From Paraspadella gotoi (lineage: Eukaryota > Chaetognatha), in NCBI GenBank assembly GCA_051294375.1, contig CM119263.1, forward strand, positions 27,034,631 through 27,098,630: 64,000 nt of DNA. Reading direction: 5' to 3'. The translations under genes were made by a program, and so were the position numbers. The notes under the pieces are model-generated. The model was not told where the DNA came from. It worked only from the letters and a program-made list of their open reading frames with translations, and did not search any database. Positions 47,730 to 60,150 of this stretch are shown here, piece after piece (positions within the stretch are counted from its first letter, which is position 1; the number at the start of each line of letters is the position of its first letter).

Positions 47730-48560
47730 TTGGCTGATGTGTTGGATTTGGAGTCGTAAAAGGTTCTGAGAGGCACGCAAAATGGAGCTTTGCAACTTTG
47801 TTGTGGAACTTGATAGTGCCTGACATGGTGAGCCAGACATGCTCGAGTAGTCAAATATTGAAGAACAGAGACTATTGTACGCACCTGAAACACGGTTTTG
47901 AAATTGTGCTTTTTTTATTTTTGACAAGTTTATTGATTTGTCAAAAATATTTTTGTTTTAGCTTTGTCCACAAGCTGGTGCGAGTAAACTGTTGTCCAAT
48001 TAGTTTCTCATCCAGAAGTCATTCCTAGTAGAGTAGAAGTTCTTTACGTAGTTGACTATTTTTTCATCTCTTAAGTAGAGTCAAATTTCTCTTTTTGGTG
48101 TCATTGGGCTTGCTGAAAATAGTTGTGCGGACCTGAGTTTGGCCCGGAGAAAGCTGGAGTTGCCATGTTTCGCACCACGTGAATGAATTTTTATGAAGAA
48201 GCAGGACTGTAGTTTACTTTGAGCTCTTTTTATTGTTTTTCCTTTTGCCCAAAACTGAGGTATCATTGCATATTTTGGCACCCTTGCTGATTAACCGTGT
48301 TGCGTTGGTAAGGTCATCTACATAGAATGTAAAGAGGTAAGGGCTTATTATGGCCGCCTCTAGTTGGTGGCTCCTTTCTGCCAAAATACCGTTCTTCTGA
48401 ACTGAGATCCCCTTCAGTGCATTCATTTTCTCGTTTTTTAGATATTGAAAGACGATTTCTCAACAGATATTTCGGTGATATCCGCAGCATTTGAACATTT
48501 AGTATTATAGGCCGTTCGCTCCACATTGAATTGAATGCCAACTGAGAAAATCTGGGCTAG
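47730..48560 (-). mobile_element. Decayed non-LTR retrotransposon, reverse-transcriptase remnant
   Basis: On minus, ISPYLFTFYVDDLTNA matches the LSPxLFxxYxNDL block of non-LTR reverse transcriptases. Downstream, in shifted frames, come a W-x3-W-like region near 48150 and YNSLCSSIFDYSSMSGSPC, resembling the LYKSLIRSILDY...W.PC block C-terminal to the RT. Several frameshifts and stops show that it is dead. The clade (Jockey- or CR1-like) is a guess. Confidence 0.55.
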
Positions 48561-48561
48561 C

Positions 48562-49157
48562 AGCCACTGTACCTTTCTTTCTCTGAGCTTGAGCTTAATA
48601 TCTTCAAACAAGTCTGACCACGTTTTTCTATGAGCACCTCTTCCTTTAATATAGGGCAGATTGAAGTGGGTCCATCGATTGCAGTTATTTTAGTTTGATT
48701 AACCTAAACTCAATTTTTATACATCTTTCTAGAGTTTCCAACAACTGAAATTTAAACTTATTGGTCTGATAACTTTTTAACATCATGTTGGATCCTTCCC
48801 CGACTTATGAAGCAGAGAGAGAGAGAGAGAGAGAGAGAGCGCAAAGATCTTCTCTGCTTAACTTTCAGGGGAGAGAAGAGAGGGGGGGAAAATCAGGACG
48901 ATGGAATTAAGGGAATAATAAAAGGATGAAAAGCGGAGAAAGACGAAACAGAGATTGAGGGATCGATCGATATTTTTTTTCCCATTTGTCCCTCGGAAAT
49001 GGGAATGTTGTCGTTGTTGTCGTCGTCTGCATTCTCTTCACGAACAAGGCGATAGTCGTGAGAAAATTAAAGGGTTAAGAAGTCATCGATATAAAAACAT
49101 CTAGGGAATAGGGAGATGGTGGTCATCTTCATTTACGTACGTATAATAATAATACTA

Positions 49158-49205
<48 letters not shown>

Positions 49206-49420
49206 TATTATTATTTAGTTATCACTGATTTAGCTGTAGAAGGCTGAGAATAAAACAGTTTCGATTTCTATTTTTATATTTAGATAAAAATAAATAATAC
49301 AAACACATTGTTTTTTCAGTAAGAGCAAAGAAGAATCGAACCTTTTTTTTTAGATTTCTTCTTTCGCTTTTCTCCTTTTTTCCTCTTTTTTTACCAGACG
49401 CCTTTTTCGTCGCGACGTCG
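48562..49420. other. Intergenic, with (GA)n and (AAT)n repeats
   Basis: GA run at 48814-48840. AAT/ATT repeat at 49140-49215 with palindromic character. No gene seen. Confidence 0.5.
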
Positions 49421-49731
49421 TTTGCGGTGCCGCTATCACGGTCGTCGTCGTCGTCACCGTCGTCGTCGTCGCCGCGCCCCGTTTAAAAAGCCGCGCGAAC
49501 TTTTCCCCGTCTTCCGTCTCACGCTTTTTCTTCCCTCGCTCGCGGGACCGCGACTAAATCTAGAAGCTGGAAACGTTCAGTCGGTTATCAGTTTGTCAAA
49601 ACTATATCAGCGCCATAAAGACATAATTTTTATTTTGGATTGCATATAACCTGATCGATTTTCATCTCGGCACCTTACGTTATCGGTTATCCTCTTTCGT
49701 CGCCGAAAAGGGCACCGCTCGCCGAGTTGCC

Positions 49732-51993
49732 ATGGCGACGGAGGCGTTCCATTCTGCGTTCCAACTCTTCGCCCGCCACTCGACGCTTCTCCCACTCGAT
49801 CTCTCTCCATCCACTTTTCACAAAAACTACTTTCCCCTTTGGGATCCGGGCGTCGGAGGGACGAATCAGGGTAATAATGAAATTATCATTTTTATTATTA
49901 TTATTAACGCATTATAAGTACGTTGATAGATCAGAGACGAGTCTTTTTTATGAAGTGAATTAATTGTACTAATTTTAAAATGTAATTTAGCCATTTTTAA
50001 GAAAAAAAAGTTGTCTCTCTTGCTTTTATTCTTTGAACTTTTTGAATTAAGTAATCGCATTTGAATAGATTTAATGTTATGTCAAAATAAATTGTTTCAT
50101 CTTCAGTCTCGACGGAATCGTCTCGTCGACGGAAATCCTTCTTCGTCGAGGACATCCTCGATCTCCGCGGCGGCGACGTCGACGTCGCCTGGAAACTCTC
50201 GTCTTCTTCTTCGTCGTCCTCGTCGTCGCGTCTGGAAGCCGCAGCCAAACCCTCGCTCTTTCGTCCCTTTCACGGGTTCCCCTTCGCCGACACCTCCGCC
50301 GCCGTCGCCGCTGCCACCGTCAAACCGCCGGACGCTTTTCCGCTCGACTTTGGCCGACGCCGAGACCCGCCGCAGTTTCCGCCGCATCCTGCCCTCGCCG
50401 CCGCCGCCGCTGCAGCAACGGCGCATCGTCCGCCGGTCTTCCCTCCTTCTCCCCACCACCTCCTCGCCCACAGTCTTTCATCGGCGACTTCAGGCGCCTC
50501 GATTTGGTCGTCGACGCTGCGTCCGTCTTCGGAGGTCGACGACGACGACTGCCTCATCGATCCCGGAGACTCGGAGTTTGAGATTAGAGACTCGGGTGAG
50601 AATTGGGTTTGCCGGTTTGGTGCCAAGGTTTAACGTACACTACAGAATATATTATTTAAGTTTAACAAGTTAAAAACAGACAGACAGAGATTAAGACAGA
50701 GAATAAATAATTTGAAAGAAAAGGAACATAACTTAAAGACCGCACGTTACCGTTGTGGGTTTGTTATAGTTGATATAGACTGAGGAAGAGATGGGAAAGA
50801 GAAAGATATTAGACTATATACAAGTTTGATCGCCAAACGCCCAAAATTTGTTTTTTGGAATTCAACTTTAAAAATAATTCAGATCTTGAAGTCGTTGAAT
50901 GGGCCGATTGAAAGTTACGCTTTAGGTTGAACTAGATAAGAATTTCGTGAGGTTCTTGATTATAAAATTAGAAAATAAATATACGACTGATATTTCGAAC
51001 CTTCCAGACAAACCCCTCGATTCTCACCCAAATGCAATAAAACTCCGCGACAAAGATTCGGACAAACCCAGTTCCTCCTCCTCCTCATCTTCTTCAAAGA
51101 CCCTCGGAGGTCAAGGGTCATCCACGACGGAGAACAAGAAGAAGAAATCGCGAACGACTTTCACCGGACATCAGATCTTCGAACTGGAGAAGCAGTTCGA
51201 ACTCAAGAAGTATCTCTCGTCGTCGGAACGGTCCGAGATCGCGCTACACCTCAAAGTCACCGAGACGCAGGTATTTTTTTTTTTTTTTGTGGAACTTGGA
51301 AAATTTGTGAAAGAATGGAACGAAAAAAAAACAGGTTTTGACTTCGAAAGGAATGACTGTGTTGTTACCAATCAATCACACTACTATGCACGACCGACTG
51401 GCCCGAAAGAGTGAAAGGTTATTGTAACTTAGGCCTGTGGTCGGTCGCCTCAATGGTTTTTAGTTCGCCGCGAGTACTGGCGAATAAAAGACGGAATTCC
51501 GATGTCATAAATACACAGACTAATGTAATGTCGCGTCATGTCATGTCATGTCACGAGAAATACACGTGAAAATAAAGGCACTGCGGCACAACACATTGGA
51601 TGAACCGATTTTGTTTAAACAGATTTTTATGTTGTTTTCCTCATTGTCAATGAATATTGCAAAATTACAGTCAATATGTGACCAAGGAATAATCGTTTAT
51701 TCCGCTAGTTTAAAATCGTTATTTATAATTGTTTACTATTATTATATGCTCATTTGTTTTCTTCTCTCTCCTTGCAACGAAGGTAAAAATCTGGTTTCAA
51801 AATCGACGAACGAAATGGAAGAAACAAGAGAACATCAGTAACGCCGAAGCGGCCGAGTTTCGCATCGGCGGCGAGAAGCACGCCGACTCCGCCAGCCGAC
51901 AGAACGCCGCCGGCGCCGCGAACGCCGCCGCCATCAAGAACTTGGCGGAGATGAGGCGGGGATCAACATCGTTGGGTCGGCTCCACGCCGCGG
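49732..51993 (+). CDS. NK-class homeobox transcription factor, NK7-like
   Basis: Exons with consistent phases: 49732-49870, 50107-50595, 51008-51270 and 51783-51993 (or to the in-frame stop at 52055). The start is [10 protein letters not shown]. Exon 2 has FFVEDIL, matching the eh1 repressor motif (FxIxxIL) bound by Groucho/TLE in other animals, plus Ser, Ala and His/Pro-rich stretches. Exon 3 holds [20 protein letters not shown] through [16 protein letters not shown]. Exon 4 continues [20 protein letters not shown], completing a 60-residue homeodomain. Threonine and tryptophan in helix 3 (RRTKWKKQ) and the trailing NISNAEAAE favour NK7 over HMX or NK6. The intron after homeodomain residue 44 (TETQ/VKIW) is a common NK-class position. 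If the donor at 51994 is used, a 3' exon is missing. CpG-rich DNA upstream (49400-49720) is the likely promoter. Confidence 0.8.
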
Positions 51994-52055
51994 GTAAGGG
52001 ACGACCTTTTATGATCAATTTTACTATTATAATTATAATTATTTCAATTCTATAA

Positions 52056-52590
52056 ACATTATTCGCTATATTTTTTCTGTATGATTAATAACTCATTCAA
52101 AAAACTCAAAAAGAAAAAAAATGACTTTGAACTGCGACTACCGGAAGAAGATGAACCGAAGTATAAAACCGACCATATAACCTTTTTCTTAGACCGAGTT
52201 TATTTTTAGCCTTCTTGCCTTCTTGGTCTTGCTCATATCCGTTTCATTTTTTCTTAAATCCTTTATAGTTACGAACGAAAAACTTCTTCATTTCAACCAC
52301 ACTCCTGGACGAGGTGCCATCCATTTTCCATTCGAACGTCAGGCAAGGCATATATTGTTATTGTTTTTCTTTCCATTTTTTCGATATTCTACCGAGAAAA
52401 CGAGTAAATTTTCTTATGACTCAGCATCAAGTTCATGAACACGCGATCATGGGTCCGCAAGAACTCTTATGAGAAATTATATAACTAATTAAAGATCCAG
52501 TTGATTTGACTAAAACTCAAAACTCAAAACAGTTCATTGGAAAAAGTCGTATTGATTGATGAAGCAATATGTATTAAAAAAGTTATATTA
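52056..52590. other. Downstream of the homeobox gene; nothing recognised
   Basis: AT-rich. No convincing additional homeobox-gene exon was found. Confidence 0.4.
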
Positions 52591-52591
52591 T

Positions 52592-52850
52592 GGCAACAGC
52601 CGGGTTGCCTGTGATACCCATTGGGATGGGGCATCTCACTGTTGGCTTTGGGGGCTTCCGACCCTCAGTGACGCCTCCAGTCACTGGCGCGGTTACCCTA
52701 GGACGGTCTCGCTTTGCCAACGCAGAGGGAAGTCGTTAGGACTGTGGATGGAACACTACACTTGGGATGGTGTGTTCCCCCTCTGAGCCAATGGATTTGG
52801 CTGAAGGATGGTGGACGTGAGGCGGTGTGAATATACCGCCACAATATATA
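52592..52850. repeat. GC-rich ~255-bp segment with terminal hairpins, probable retroposed element
   Basis: The left end folds as GGCAAC...GTTGCC and the right end as GCGGTGTGAATATACCGC. It is sharply GC-rich in an AT-rich setting. Only one copy is in the window, so SINE versus structured RNA is undecided. Confidence 0.35.
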
Positions 52851-53303
52851 TTTTTTATGTACAGAGACAAATCGAAATGATCAACATTTAAATCTAAATT
52901 TATATATCAGATTCAAAAAATACGATTTTACTAAGTGATCTTAACCCATAACAGGTGATTTATTCAACTCTTTCTGTTAAGTCTAAATTAAGCATAAATT
53001 ACTTCATAAAAAAATTTTCTAAACTGAAAGTACTTGTATTTATTGATGCTCTATGTCCAGAAGTCCTCACTTAAGTCAGCATAAATAATAAATATAGCAT
53101 GAAATAAAAAATAAAAATATTTCTTTGTTGAAAATGATAAATGAAAAATAATAATTTATAATTTTTTACGTACTTAGCTTTTAAATAGTTTAAAAAATCG
53201 TAAACAAATAAATTTTTAATTTTAAAAAATGACAAGGAATGTAAAAAACACACAACATTTACCCCCCCAAAAATACTGTATTTAAATTTCTCGCCGCAAT
53301 TTT

Positions 53304-54884
53304 CTAATACCACTTCTCTTGAGACTGCGACGACAGATCCTTGACCAGTATGAGGCCCATATAGCTAATCTTAAGCGAGACTAGCTTGTCTCCACCGCAC
53401 TGTTCCGAATCCAAGTAAACCATCTTGAGCACCGTCCCGGCTCGCAACATCTGTACGAAGCCGAGATAACATGGGCGAAATCCTGGCATGTCCTTCATTT
53501 CGCGATCGTCCACACACTTGTGGGAGTCGAGAGGATCCGCACCGAAGCGGAGCTCGTACGCGCACCGAGAACCGCGCCCGTACAAGTGGTACTGAAAGAG
53601 AGTGAAAGATGAAAGATAAAAATTTTTGACTAAAATTCCCCAACCGTTCATCAGCGGCCATTGGCGCAGGAGAAAAGTCATTCGCCTCTCAACCCAAAGG
53701 TCCGGGGTTTTAGCCTCGCAGTTAAGAGGGACGGGGCGATTAACCCGCCTGTAACACGTTCTTACAGCCTGATCCGAAGCTCAGGGACTGCTTATATATT
53801 GATATATATATACTATTTATATAGTATATAACTAACTCATAACAATTATTTCTGTCTCTTCAGTTAGTTAATTTAGTGGACGGGGTACTCGTAGTAAGCT
53901 ACAAATTTTGATTATATATATTGGATTATATATTATAACCTAATGTGTTTATAGTTTTTTATTACATTTCTTACCAACGAATAGGCCCAGTAGATGGCGT
54001 CACGCTTGACGAGAATCCCTTCCCCAACTTGTTCGAAGACATCGCTGTGAACGTCCTTCAGCCAGAAGGGGCGTTGCCAATCTTTGAAGGTCGTGTTCAC
54101 GACAGACAAATCTGTTGCAGGTTTTACAATCCTGTTGTTTCTCACGTACTTGACTCCAGAAATATTCACAGGGTTGAATTCTAGACCCTCGAGCTGAAAG
54201 TGGCCAACTGAGGAAGATGAAAAAAAGCGATAATTAAAACAGTTTTCAGCAGCATGAAAACTCATCGAATTTCTCTCCGTAACAACTAATCCCCAAATAT
54301 AAGATTATCATATGAATTGAGACCTCGGTTTCTTATGTTTTCCTCATATGTGATTTTTTTAATTTTGAAACATTAATTTTTTTATTATAAGTTTTGTCTT
54401 TAATTTATTGAATAATTAAGTTCGATAAATTACCTTGTGACGGGACCGGTGAGTGGCTGCGCCCTTTGCGTCTTTTCGGACCTGAATGAAAAAATATAAA
54501 ACGGTTTCCTTAGAAAATTTCAAAAAACAGAAGAATTATGAGCAAAGTGAGCTACGAAAATAGATTTAATTCAAAGGAAAAGAATCGTATATAATAATTA
54601 TTACGTCAACAATGAGACTCACCGTCGTTTAATTCCAAAGACTCGTCACTGGAGTTTCGCAAATCGCGAAGCCCGAGATGGGTCAACTTTGTCACCTCGG
54701 TCTCTGTCAAGATGCCACCAACGACCAAGCAAGCGAGAAAGGTCAGGCCGACCAATGCCATGGTTGAAGGGACGTGCCGACATGGCGTTGCTTGGCGAAG
54801 CGTCAAGCTTCGAACGTTTGACTCGTCGTCGTCCATTGCTTTTTCTGAACACAGAGGATTAATTTCCAGGTTGATGGCGGACAT
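53304..54884 (-). CDS. TNF-superfamily ligand (type II membrane protein), gene 1, ~276 aa
   Basis: Exons on minus: 54884-54623, 54481-54434, 54207-53975 and 53591-53304, with consistent phases. The N-terminal cytoplasmic part precedes one helix, ALVGLTFLACLVVGGIL, a type II anchor. The 48-bp exon 2 encodes PKRRKGRSHSP, a furin-like R-x-x-R site as in secreted TNF ligands. Exon 3 starts the TNF homology domain: VGHFQLEGLEF, DWQRPFWL, GEGILVKRDAIYWAYSL. Exon 4 gives YHLYGRGSRCAYEL, two cysteines (HKCVDD, RPCYLGF) placed as in the TNF disulphide, LRAGTVLKMVYLD, and LKISYMGLILVKDL at the position of the family's final FG strand. Known ligands trimerise and signal through TNF receptors. A SINE sits in the last intron. 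It is a paralogue of the gene at 59007-60150. Confidence 0.75.
53628..53796. repeat. tRNA-like SINE, copy 2
   Basis: Matches 29262-29444 along its length (shared TCATCAGCGGCCATTGG, AAAGGTCCGGGGTT, CTGATCCGAAGCTCAGGGAC). It has a TA-rich 3' tail and lies inside the last intron of TNF ligand gene 1. Confidence 0.75.
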
Positions 54885-55740
54885 ATTATTTATTTATAAA
54901 TTTCAAATTTTTTTACGTAAACTTTGTAAAGTTTTCTGCGTTCGCTTTCGTGCCAGATTGAACTCCATCGTCCGCTCATTCTCCATTTATAGTCATATTC
55001 TAGAAATAAACCGAGTTGTGCCGTTATTTACCCAGGAGGAAGTTTCCGTCGTTGGCACCATAATGACGCCATCGGTACAGAAAAGTTATTTTTGCGCTTC
55101 GGGATGACAAATATAGTTTTCTTGGAACTTCACCCTTACGGATGCGTAATTTTACCTTTATTTTGAGATTGCGACGTACTTGTTATGGCGAGACAAGCGG
55201 TCGAAGCGTTGGGTGCAGGTCGGCGGGCAGACCCCGCGGATACTTAAAAGTTAAAACACGTATAGGTTTATCACTTAATGTCTGGTTTTTTCTAACCATC
55301 CTTTCAGAAAACAGTATACGGTCTTCTTATCGCATCATTGATTATATTTACCGTATTGATGATAGATGAGGTTATAAGTTATAACTGCCATATTGGCGAC
55401 AATGATGGACTGGCTAAACCGAATTTTCTTTCTCTCCGGATATTTTACGTACAAGATAACGGTGTTAAAACCGTTAATCACTTAATGCTCCCCTGGCCTA
55501 TCCTATAACACCATAAAAGAACAAGTTTGAGCAAACAATGTCGGATCTGCCCACGATAATTAAGCGGTAATAAGCTAATCCGATGATAAATCATGGTAAT
55601 ATTTTCTGGCTTTCTATTTGTTATCTTAACAGATTATAACAAATTGTAACATAATAAATCATAACAGACTTCTTAATAAATATTTGTAAAAATATATAAA
55701 TCAATTGATCTATCAATCATTACCAGTAGCTGCGCCAATA
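54885..55740. other. Intergenic; nothing recognised
   Basis: Upstream of TNF ligand gene 1. A CpG-bearing patch lies at 55170-55250. No exon identified. Confidence 0.4.
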
Positions 55741-55744
55741 CCAA

Positions 55745-56312
55745 CTTGCATAATTTGATAATTTTGCAAAATTTGGTCAACTTGCATAATTTGACCAACT
55801 TGCATAATTTGACCAACTTGCATAATTGGACCAAGTTGCATAATTTAATCACGTTGTATTATTTGGTCAACTGTCATAATTTGGTCAACTGGCATAATTT
55901 GGTCAACTGGCATAATTTGGTCAACTGGTATAATTTGGTCAACTGGCATAATTTGGTCAACTGGCATAATTTGGTCAACTGGCATAATTTGGTCAACTAG
56001 CATAATTTGCTCAACCGGCATAATTTGCTCAACTGGCATAATTTGCTCAACTGGCATAATTTAATCAGGCTGCATTATTTGGTCAACTGGCATAACTTGG
56101 TCAACTGGCATAATTTGTTCAACTGACATAATTTGCTCAACTGGCTTAATTTGCTTAACTGGCATAATTTGCTCAACTGGCATATTTTGGTCAACCGGCT
56201 TAATTTGCTCAATTGGCATAATTTGCTCAACAGGCATAATTTAGTCAACTTGCAGAATTTGGTCACTTGAATAAAGTGGTCAACTGGCATAATTTGGTCA
56301 ATCAATCAATCA
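55745..56312. repeat. 18-bp tandem repeat array, ~31 units
   Basis: Consensus AACTGGCATAATTTGGTC. The first units are the AACTTGCATAATTTGACC variant and later ones use TTTGCTC. Because 18 is a multiple of three, hexapeptide repeats (LVNWHN on plus, MPVDQI on minus) appear in open frames. No start, splice or promoter context supports coding. Confidence 0.95.
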
Positions 56313-56354
56313 ATAAATCAGAGAGAGAGGGAAACTTTTAAAAATTCAAATAAA

Positions 56355-56830
56355 TGTGTCTTTTGGTTTTCTAATTTAAACTCTTTTCCACTCCTACGAT
56401 TCCATCAAAAATTTATATCCCGCTTAATCACATACTTTCCTACCCATATACAAAATTTCATTTCAATTTATTTATCCAATTTTTAATCAATATAATAATT
56501 ATGAGTAAAAATACTTCAAGTAAATATGACTTTTGTTTTTTCCATTTCAACTTATTTCCACTCGCGCGATTCCATCGAAACTTTATATCCAGCTTAATCA
56601 CACACTTTCCTTCGCTCATACAAAATTTTAAGTCAATTGCCCCATCTACTCATGAATAATTGGCGTTCAAATAATGAAATATATTTTTTTGTTTTTTCCA
56701 TTTAAACCCATTTCCACTCGGACGATTCCATTGGAACTTTATATCCACCTCAATCACACACTTCCCTATCCACACACACAATTTCATTCCAATCCATCCA
56801 TCCAATCACAAGTAATTGGAGCATAATGCT
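56355..56830. repeat. Three tandem ~165-bp repeats
   Basis: Units begin near 56358, 56528 and 56688 with a TTTT.GTTTT header. They share TTTCCACTCNNNCGATTCCAT and later TTAATCACACACTTTCCT. They follow the 18-bp array directly. Confidence 0.8.
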
Positions 56831-57010
56831 AAGGGGGACGGACAGACGGACGGACAGACACCATTTTTTTTGCATAATTTATCATAATTTGATGTTCTGA
56901 CATGTTCTAAGTTAATGACTGACAAGATTAGGGGAGTGGACAGACGGACCGACAAAGTGAATTATAGAGTCGGTATCTGCGATAAGTAGATCCGACTAAA
57001 AATATAATCA
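56831..57010. repeat. GACGGACAGACGGAC-bearing element end
   Basis: Short GACGGACAGAC tandem at 56837-56862 and GACAGACGGACCGACAAAG at 56939-56960. They adjoin the 165-bp repeats and may be the same composite element. Confidence 0.5.
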
Positions 57011-58955
57011 CTTAAATTTTAAAAAGGCTTTTTTTTTACAGACAAGAAAGCTCATATATGTTGCAATAAAAAAAATACACAAACTATTTCAACACAATGT
57101 GTCATTGACTCATTGTTTAACAGATAAAAGATGAATTAACATTTTTTTCCATGACGTATTTGCCCATTTTTAAAAGATATCTTTCAAACACTAATGTTTT
57201 GTTCGGAATTTTGTAGCAAAAATTGTTCAAAAATAACTCTTGCTGACAGCTGCTGACCTAATATACGTGAGTAGTCTCATTTAAAAGCAGTCGGAGACAA
57301 ACCAACCAGACAATCACCTCTCACTTAGACTTAGATTAACTTAGACTCAGTCATCTTCACTTGTATTTCACTTGCTAGTCTTTCACTCCTTCTTTCTAAC
57401 TTTTATGTCTTTAACAAGGAACATTAAGCTAAAAATAGTACTTGAAACGCGAGAGATAATGTTTTCATATTTTTATTTACATTACAATCATTTTAAAAAA
57501 ACATAAAAACCATAAAAAAGAATTATGTAAATAAAGTCTAGTAAAAATAAAAATGTAATTTTTACTAATTATTTCTTCATTTGTCTTTATAAAAAATTTT
57601 AAAAATTATTAAAAAAAACAATAAGGCGAATTAGCTGAGACCTGAGCTAATTCGCCACAACAATAAAATAGTAAATATAGCGGCAAATGGTGAAAAGTAA
57701 GATGTACGTAATAATAAATACGTATAAGTACTAAGTACTAAGTATTAAGTAGTCTTGATGCAACGTGACTCTTCGAGAGTACAAACTGAAATGTTCCCCA
57801 TTTTATGAGTAAACATACAAACATACATCTGATAAAGTATTTTTATAAAGTTCTTTTAAAAATTTTCAGAATGGTCTATCCTTCAATCAATAGAATGTTA
57901 CCAATTATATATATATATATTTTTTTTAAAGGAAACCTTACGCAACAAATCTTTTTAAGGGGACCAAGTGACCAGGGGGGCTAGAAGCCTGAAAGCAAGT
58001 TTGACCCTTTAACTATAAGCTATTTCTGATTATATGATTCTTTTTTTCTATAATCATTTGGGGAAAGTAGTTTAAAAATTCGATATAATCAGCTAGCTTA
58101 ATTTTCTTTAAAAAATTCGGTAAGAAGAAAATCTTTTTCAAATTTAAAATTTTTTTTTTAAAAAAAAGGGTAAGATCTAATTTAAAAAGATTTTCAGCTT
58201 TTATTACAAAATTATAACAAAAAAAAATCGGAATGAATCAAAATTTAAGGTATACGACTGATTTTATTTAAACTTCTTTTAAAGGATTCTGTTAATTGGA
58301 TAAAAATAAACCCTTAGAAGTAATATAAATATAAAAAGAAGAAAAGGTTCTGTACTTTTGCTAAATTTTAATTATTATAATTAGGAATAAATATAATTTA
58401 ATAATACATTTAAGAATAAGAATAGAATATAGATAAAGATAAGAATAAGAATAAGATAAATTTAGGTTTGATTTTCTGCTTTGAAGTGAATATTAAAATA
58501 AAAAAATATTAGTCTTATAAAGCCTTTGTCAATGAGGCTTAAACCTAAAATTATAGCTTTGTACAATAAAAACGAAAAATTTGGAATTTAGTAAAAAATA
58601 CTTTCGAATACAAAAATGAAATAATAGATCATATACATATTTAGGTGGGATCAACTAAATTTTTTTTTCATAATTATTAAATTTTTGTTTCCGCTACAAT
58701 AAGAGATAGGAATTTTTTAGCCATTTTCCCGTGCAAAGAAAAATTAATGACTATCACCATTCAAATTCCTTTGATGTTAGACCCTTAAGCTTATGATATC
58801 ATTTTTATCACTGGGTCCCCTTAAACGATTCCCGACTCGCTAAAACGCAAAAAAAAATGACAAAAAAGTATCGTTAGATTAGAAGAAGAAGAAGAAAAAG
58901 AAGAAGAATAGAAAAAATAAAGCAAGGCATTCCATGGAAATTTCACGATTTTTCC
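57011..58955. other. AT-rich intergenic stretch
   Basis: Long A/T runs, a GAAGAAGAA stretch at 58880-58910 and (TA)n at 57908-57920. No gene recognised. Confidence 0.5.
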
Positions 58956-59006
58956 TATTTGGCAAAAAAATCCCTATTTATGACACTGCCATATTCTAAT
59001 CGCCTA

Positions 59007-60150
59007 CTATCCGAATCGCCCTCCGGCGGCGAACAACTTCGCATCTACGAGCCCAAGGACGTTCTGCTGGTTGAAAGCCAGAAGGTTCGCTCCGCATTCG
59101 TCCCTAACGAAGTGGACCAGCCTGATTCGTGTTCCGGCCATCAAAAGTCGTAAAAAGCCGAGATGGCACGACCTGGCCTTGGGTTTGTCGGCTGGACGCC
59201 ATAGTCGATCATCCGCGCACTTGACGGAGTCTTCTACGTCGCCGATTTTGATGTTGATCGCGTAGACGCAGCTAGATCCGGCTGCGTAGAAAGTGTACTG
59301 AGGAGAGGACAAAAAATAATAATATAATAACAAGTACGAGTAGTAAACCATAAAATAAATGGCAGTGAAAAAGTTTGGGATTTAAATCTCTCATCGGAGG
59401 CTACCACCGTCTCACAAACCCAAATGTACATATATTTTCTTTCTTTCTTTCTTATGTCACATACGGTGATTCTAAGAACGCTTTAAATAATGAAGATCAT
59501 TTTTGTTATCATAATCATATTATATTCACATTAAAAGAGTCAGTCAAAGCAAACGAGGTGCCGCTGACCGGAAAACGCCAATCCTCACCTTTGAATAAAT
59601 CCAATAGACGCCCGTTTGTCCCACGACGATAGCGCCGTCGTCCTCGAGACGTATTGCGCCCTCATCGAGCCAGAACGGTACTCGCCAGTCGGCGATAGTT
59701 ACGCGATTCGGTGCGGAGACGTTTGTCAACGCAGGCGGTCGGCTGCGAGAGCATTCGAATTCGCCGAGCGCCGCTTTCACGTAAAAGACCCCGTGGACGT
59801 CGCGACATCTCGTCAAGTCGTCACCCACTAGGTGGATCAGAGAATCTGAGAAGCGGGAAAGAGATGAAGACGCGCTCATGATTTGATTTTGAACATTGTA
59901 AATAATATTAATTAAATAAATATGAGCAGTAAATAGAAAATCGAAATTTTTTAAATTCTAAATTTGACTCACTTGTCGGGACCGTCTTTGTCCCTGTTTC
60001 CCAGTCGCTCTTCGCAAACGCGACGACCTCATGTTGCAGAATAGCTAAGATTGCAAACATCCAAGCCCAAGACACATTGAATATTGTATTCCATACCCGA
60101 TTAAAAAATTTGGAGAACATTTTTTCGTTTTCGTCGAAAAAATTGAACAC
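59007..60150 (-). CDS. TNF-superfamily ligand (type II membrane protein), gene 2, ~241 aa
   Basis: Exons on minus: 60150-59973, 59845-59589 and 59297-59007, phases consistent. A short N-terminal region precedes the helix VSWAWMFAILAILQHEVVAF (type II anchor). Exon 2 carries the homology domain: HLVGDDLTRC (the HLVG first strand), then DWRVPFWL, EDDGAIVVGQTGVYWIYSK, a classic TNF core strand. Exon 3 carries YTFYAAGSSCVYAI, KCADDR and RSCHLGFL cysteines, LLMAGTRIRLVHF and NQQNVLGLVDAKLF. The last two exons share phases and motif order with gene 1, so this is a tandem duplicate. Unlike gene 1, no separate furin-site exon was seen. Receptor and function are unknown. Confidence 0.8.

Noticed and set aside
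55746-56305. Repeat proteins with LVNWHN or MPVDQI units
   Set aside because: The 18-bp array keeps frames open on both strands with no promoter, splice or start context. It is listed as a repeat only.
55745-56312. CRISPR array
   Set aside because: Units are contiguous 18-mers without spacers, and the DNA is eukaryotic.
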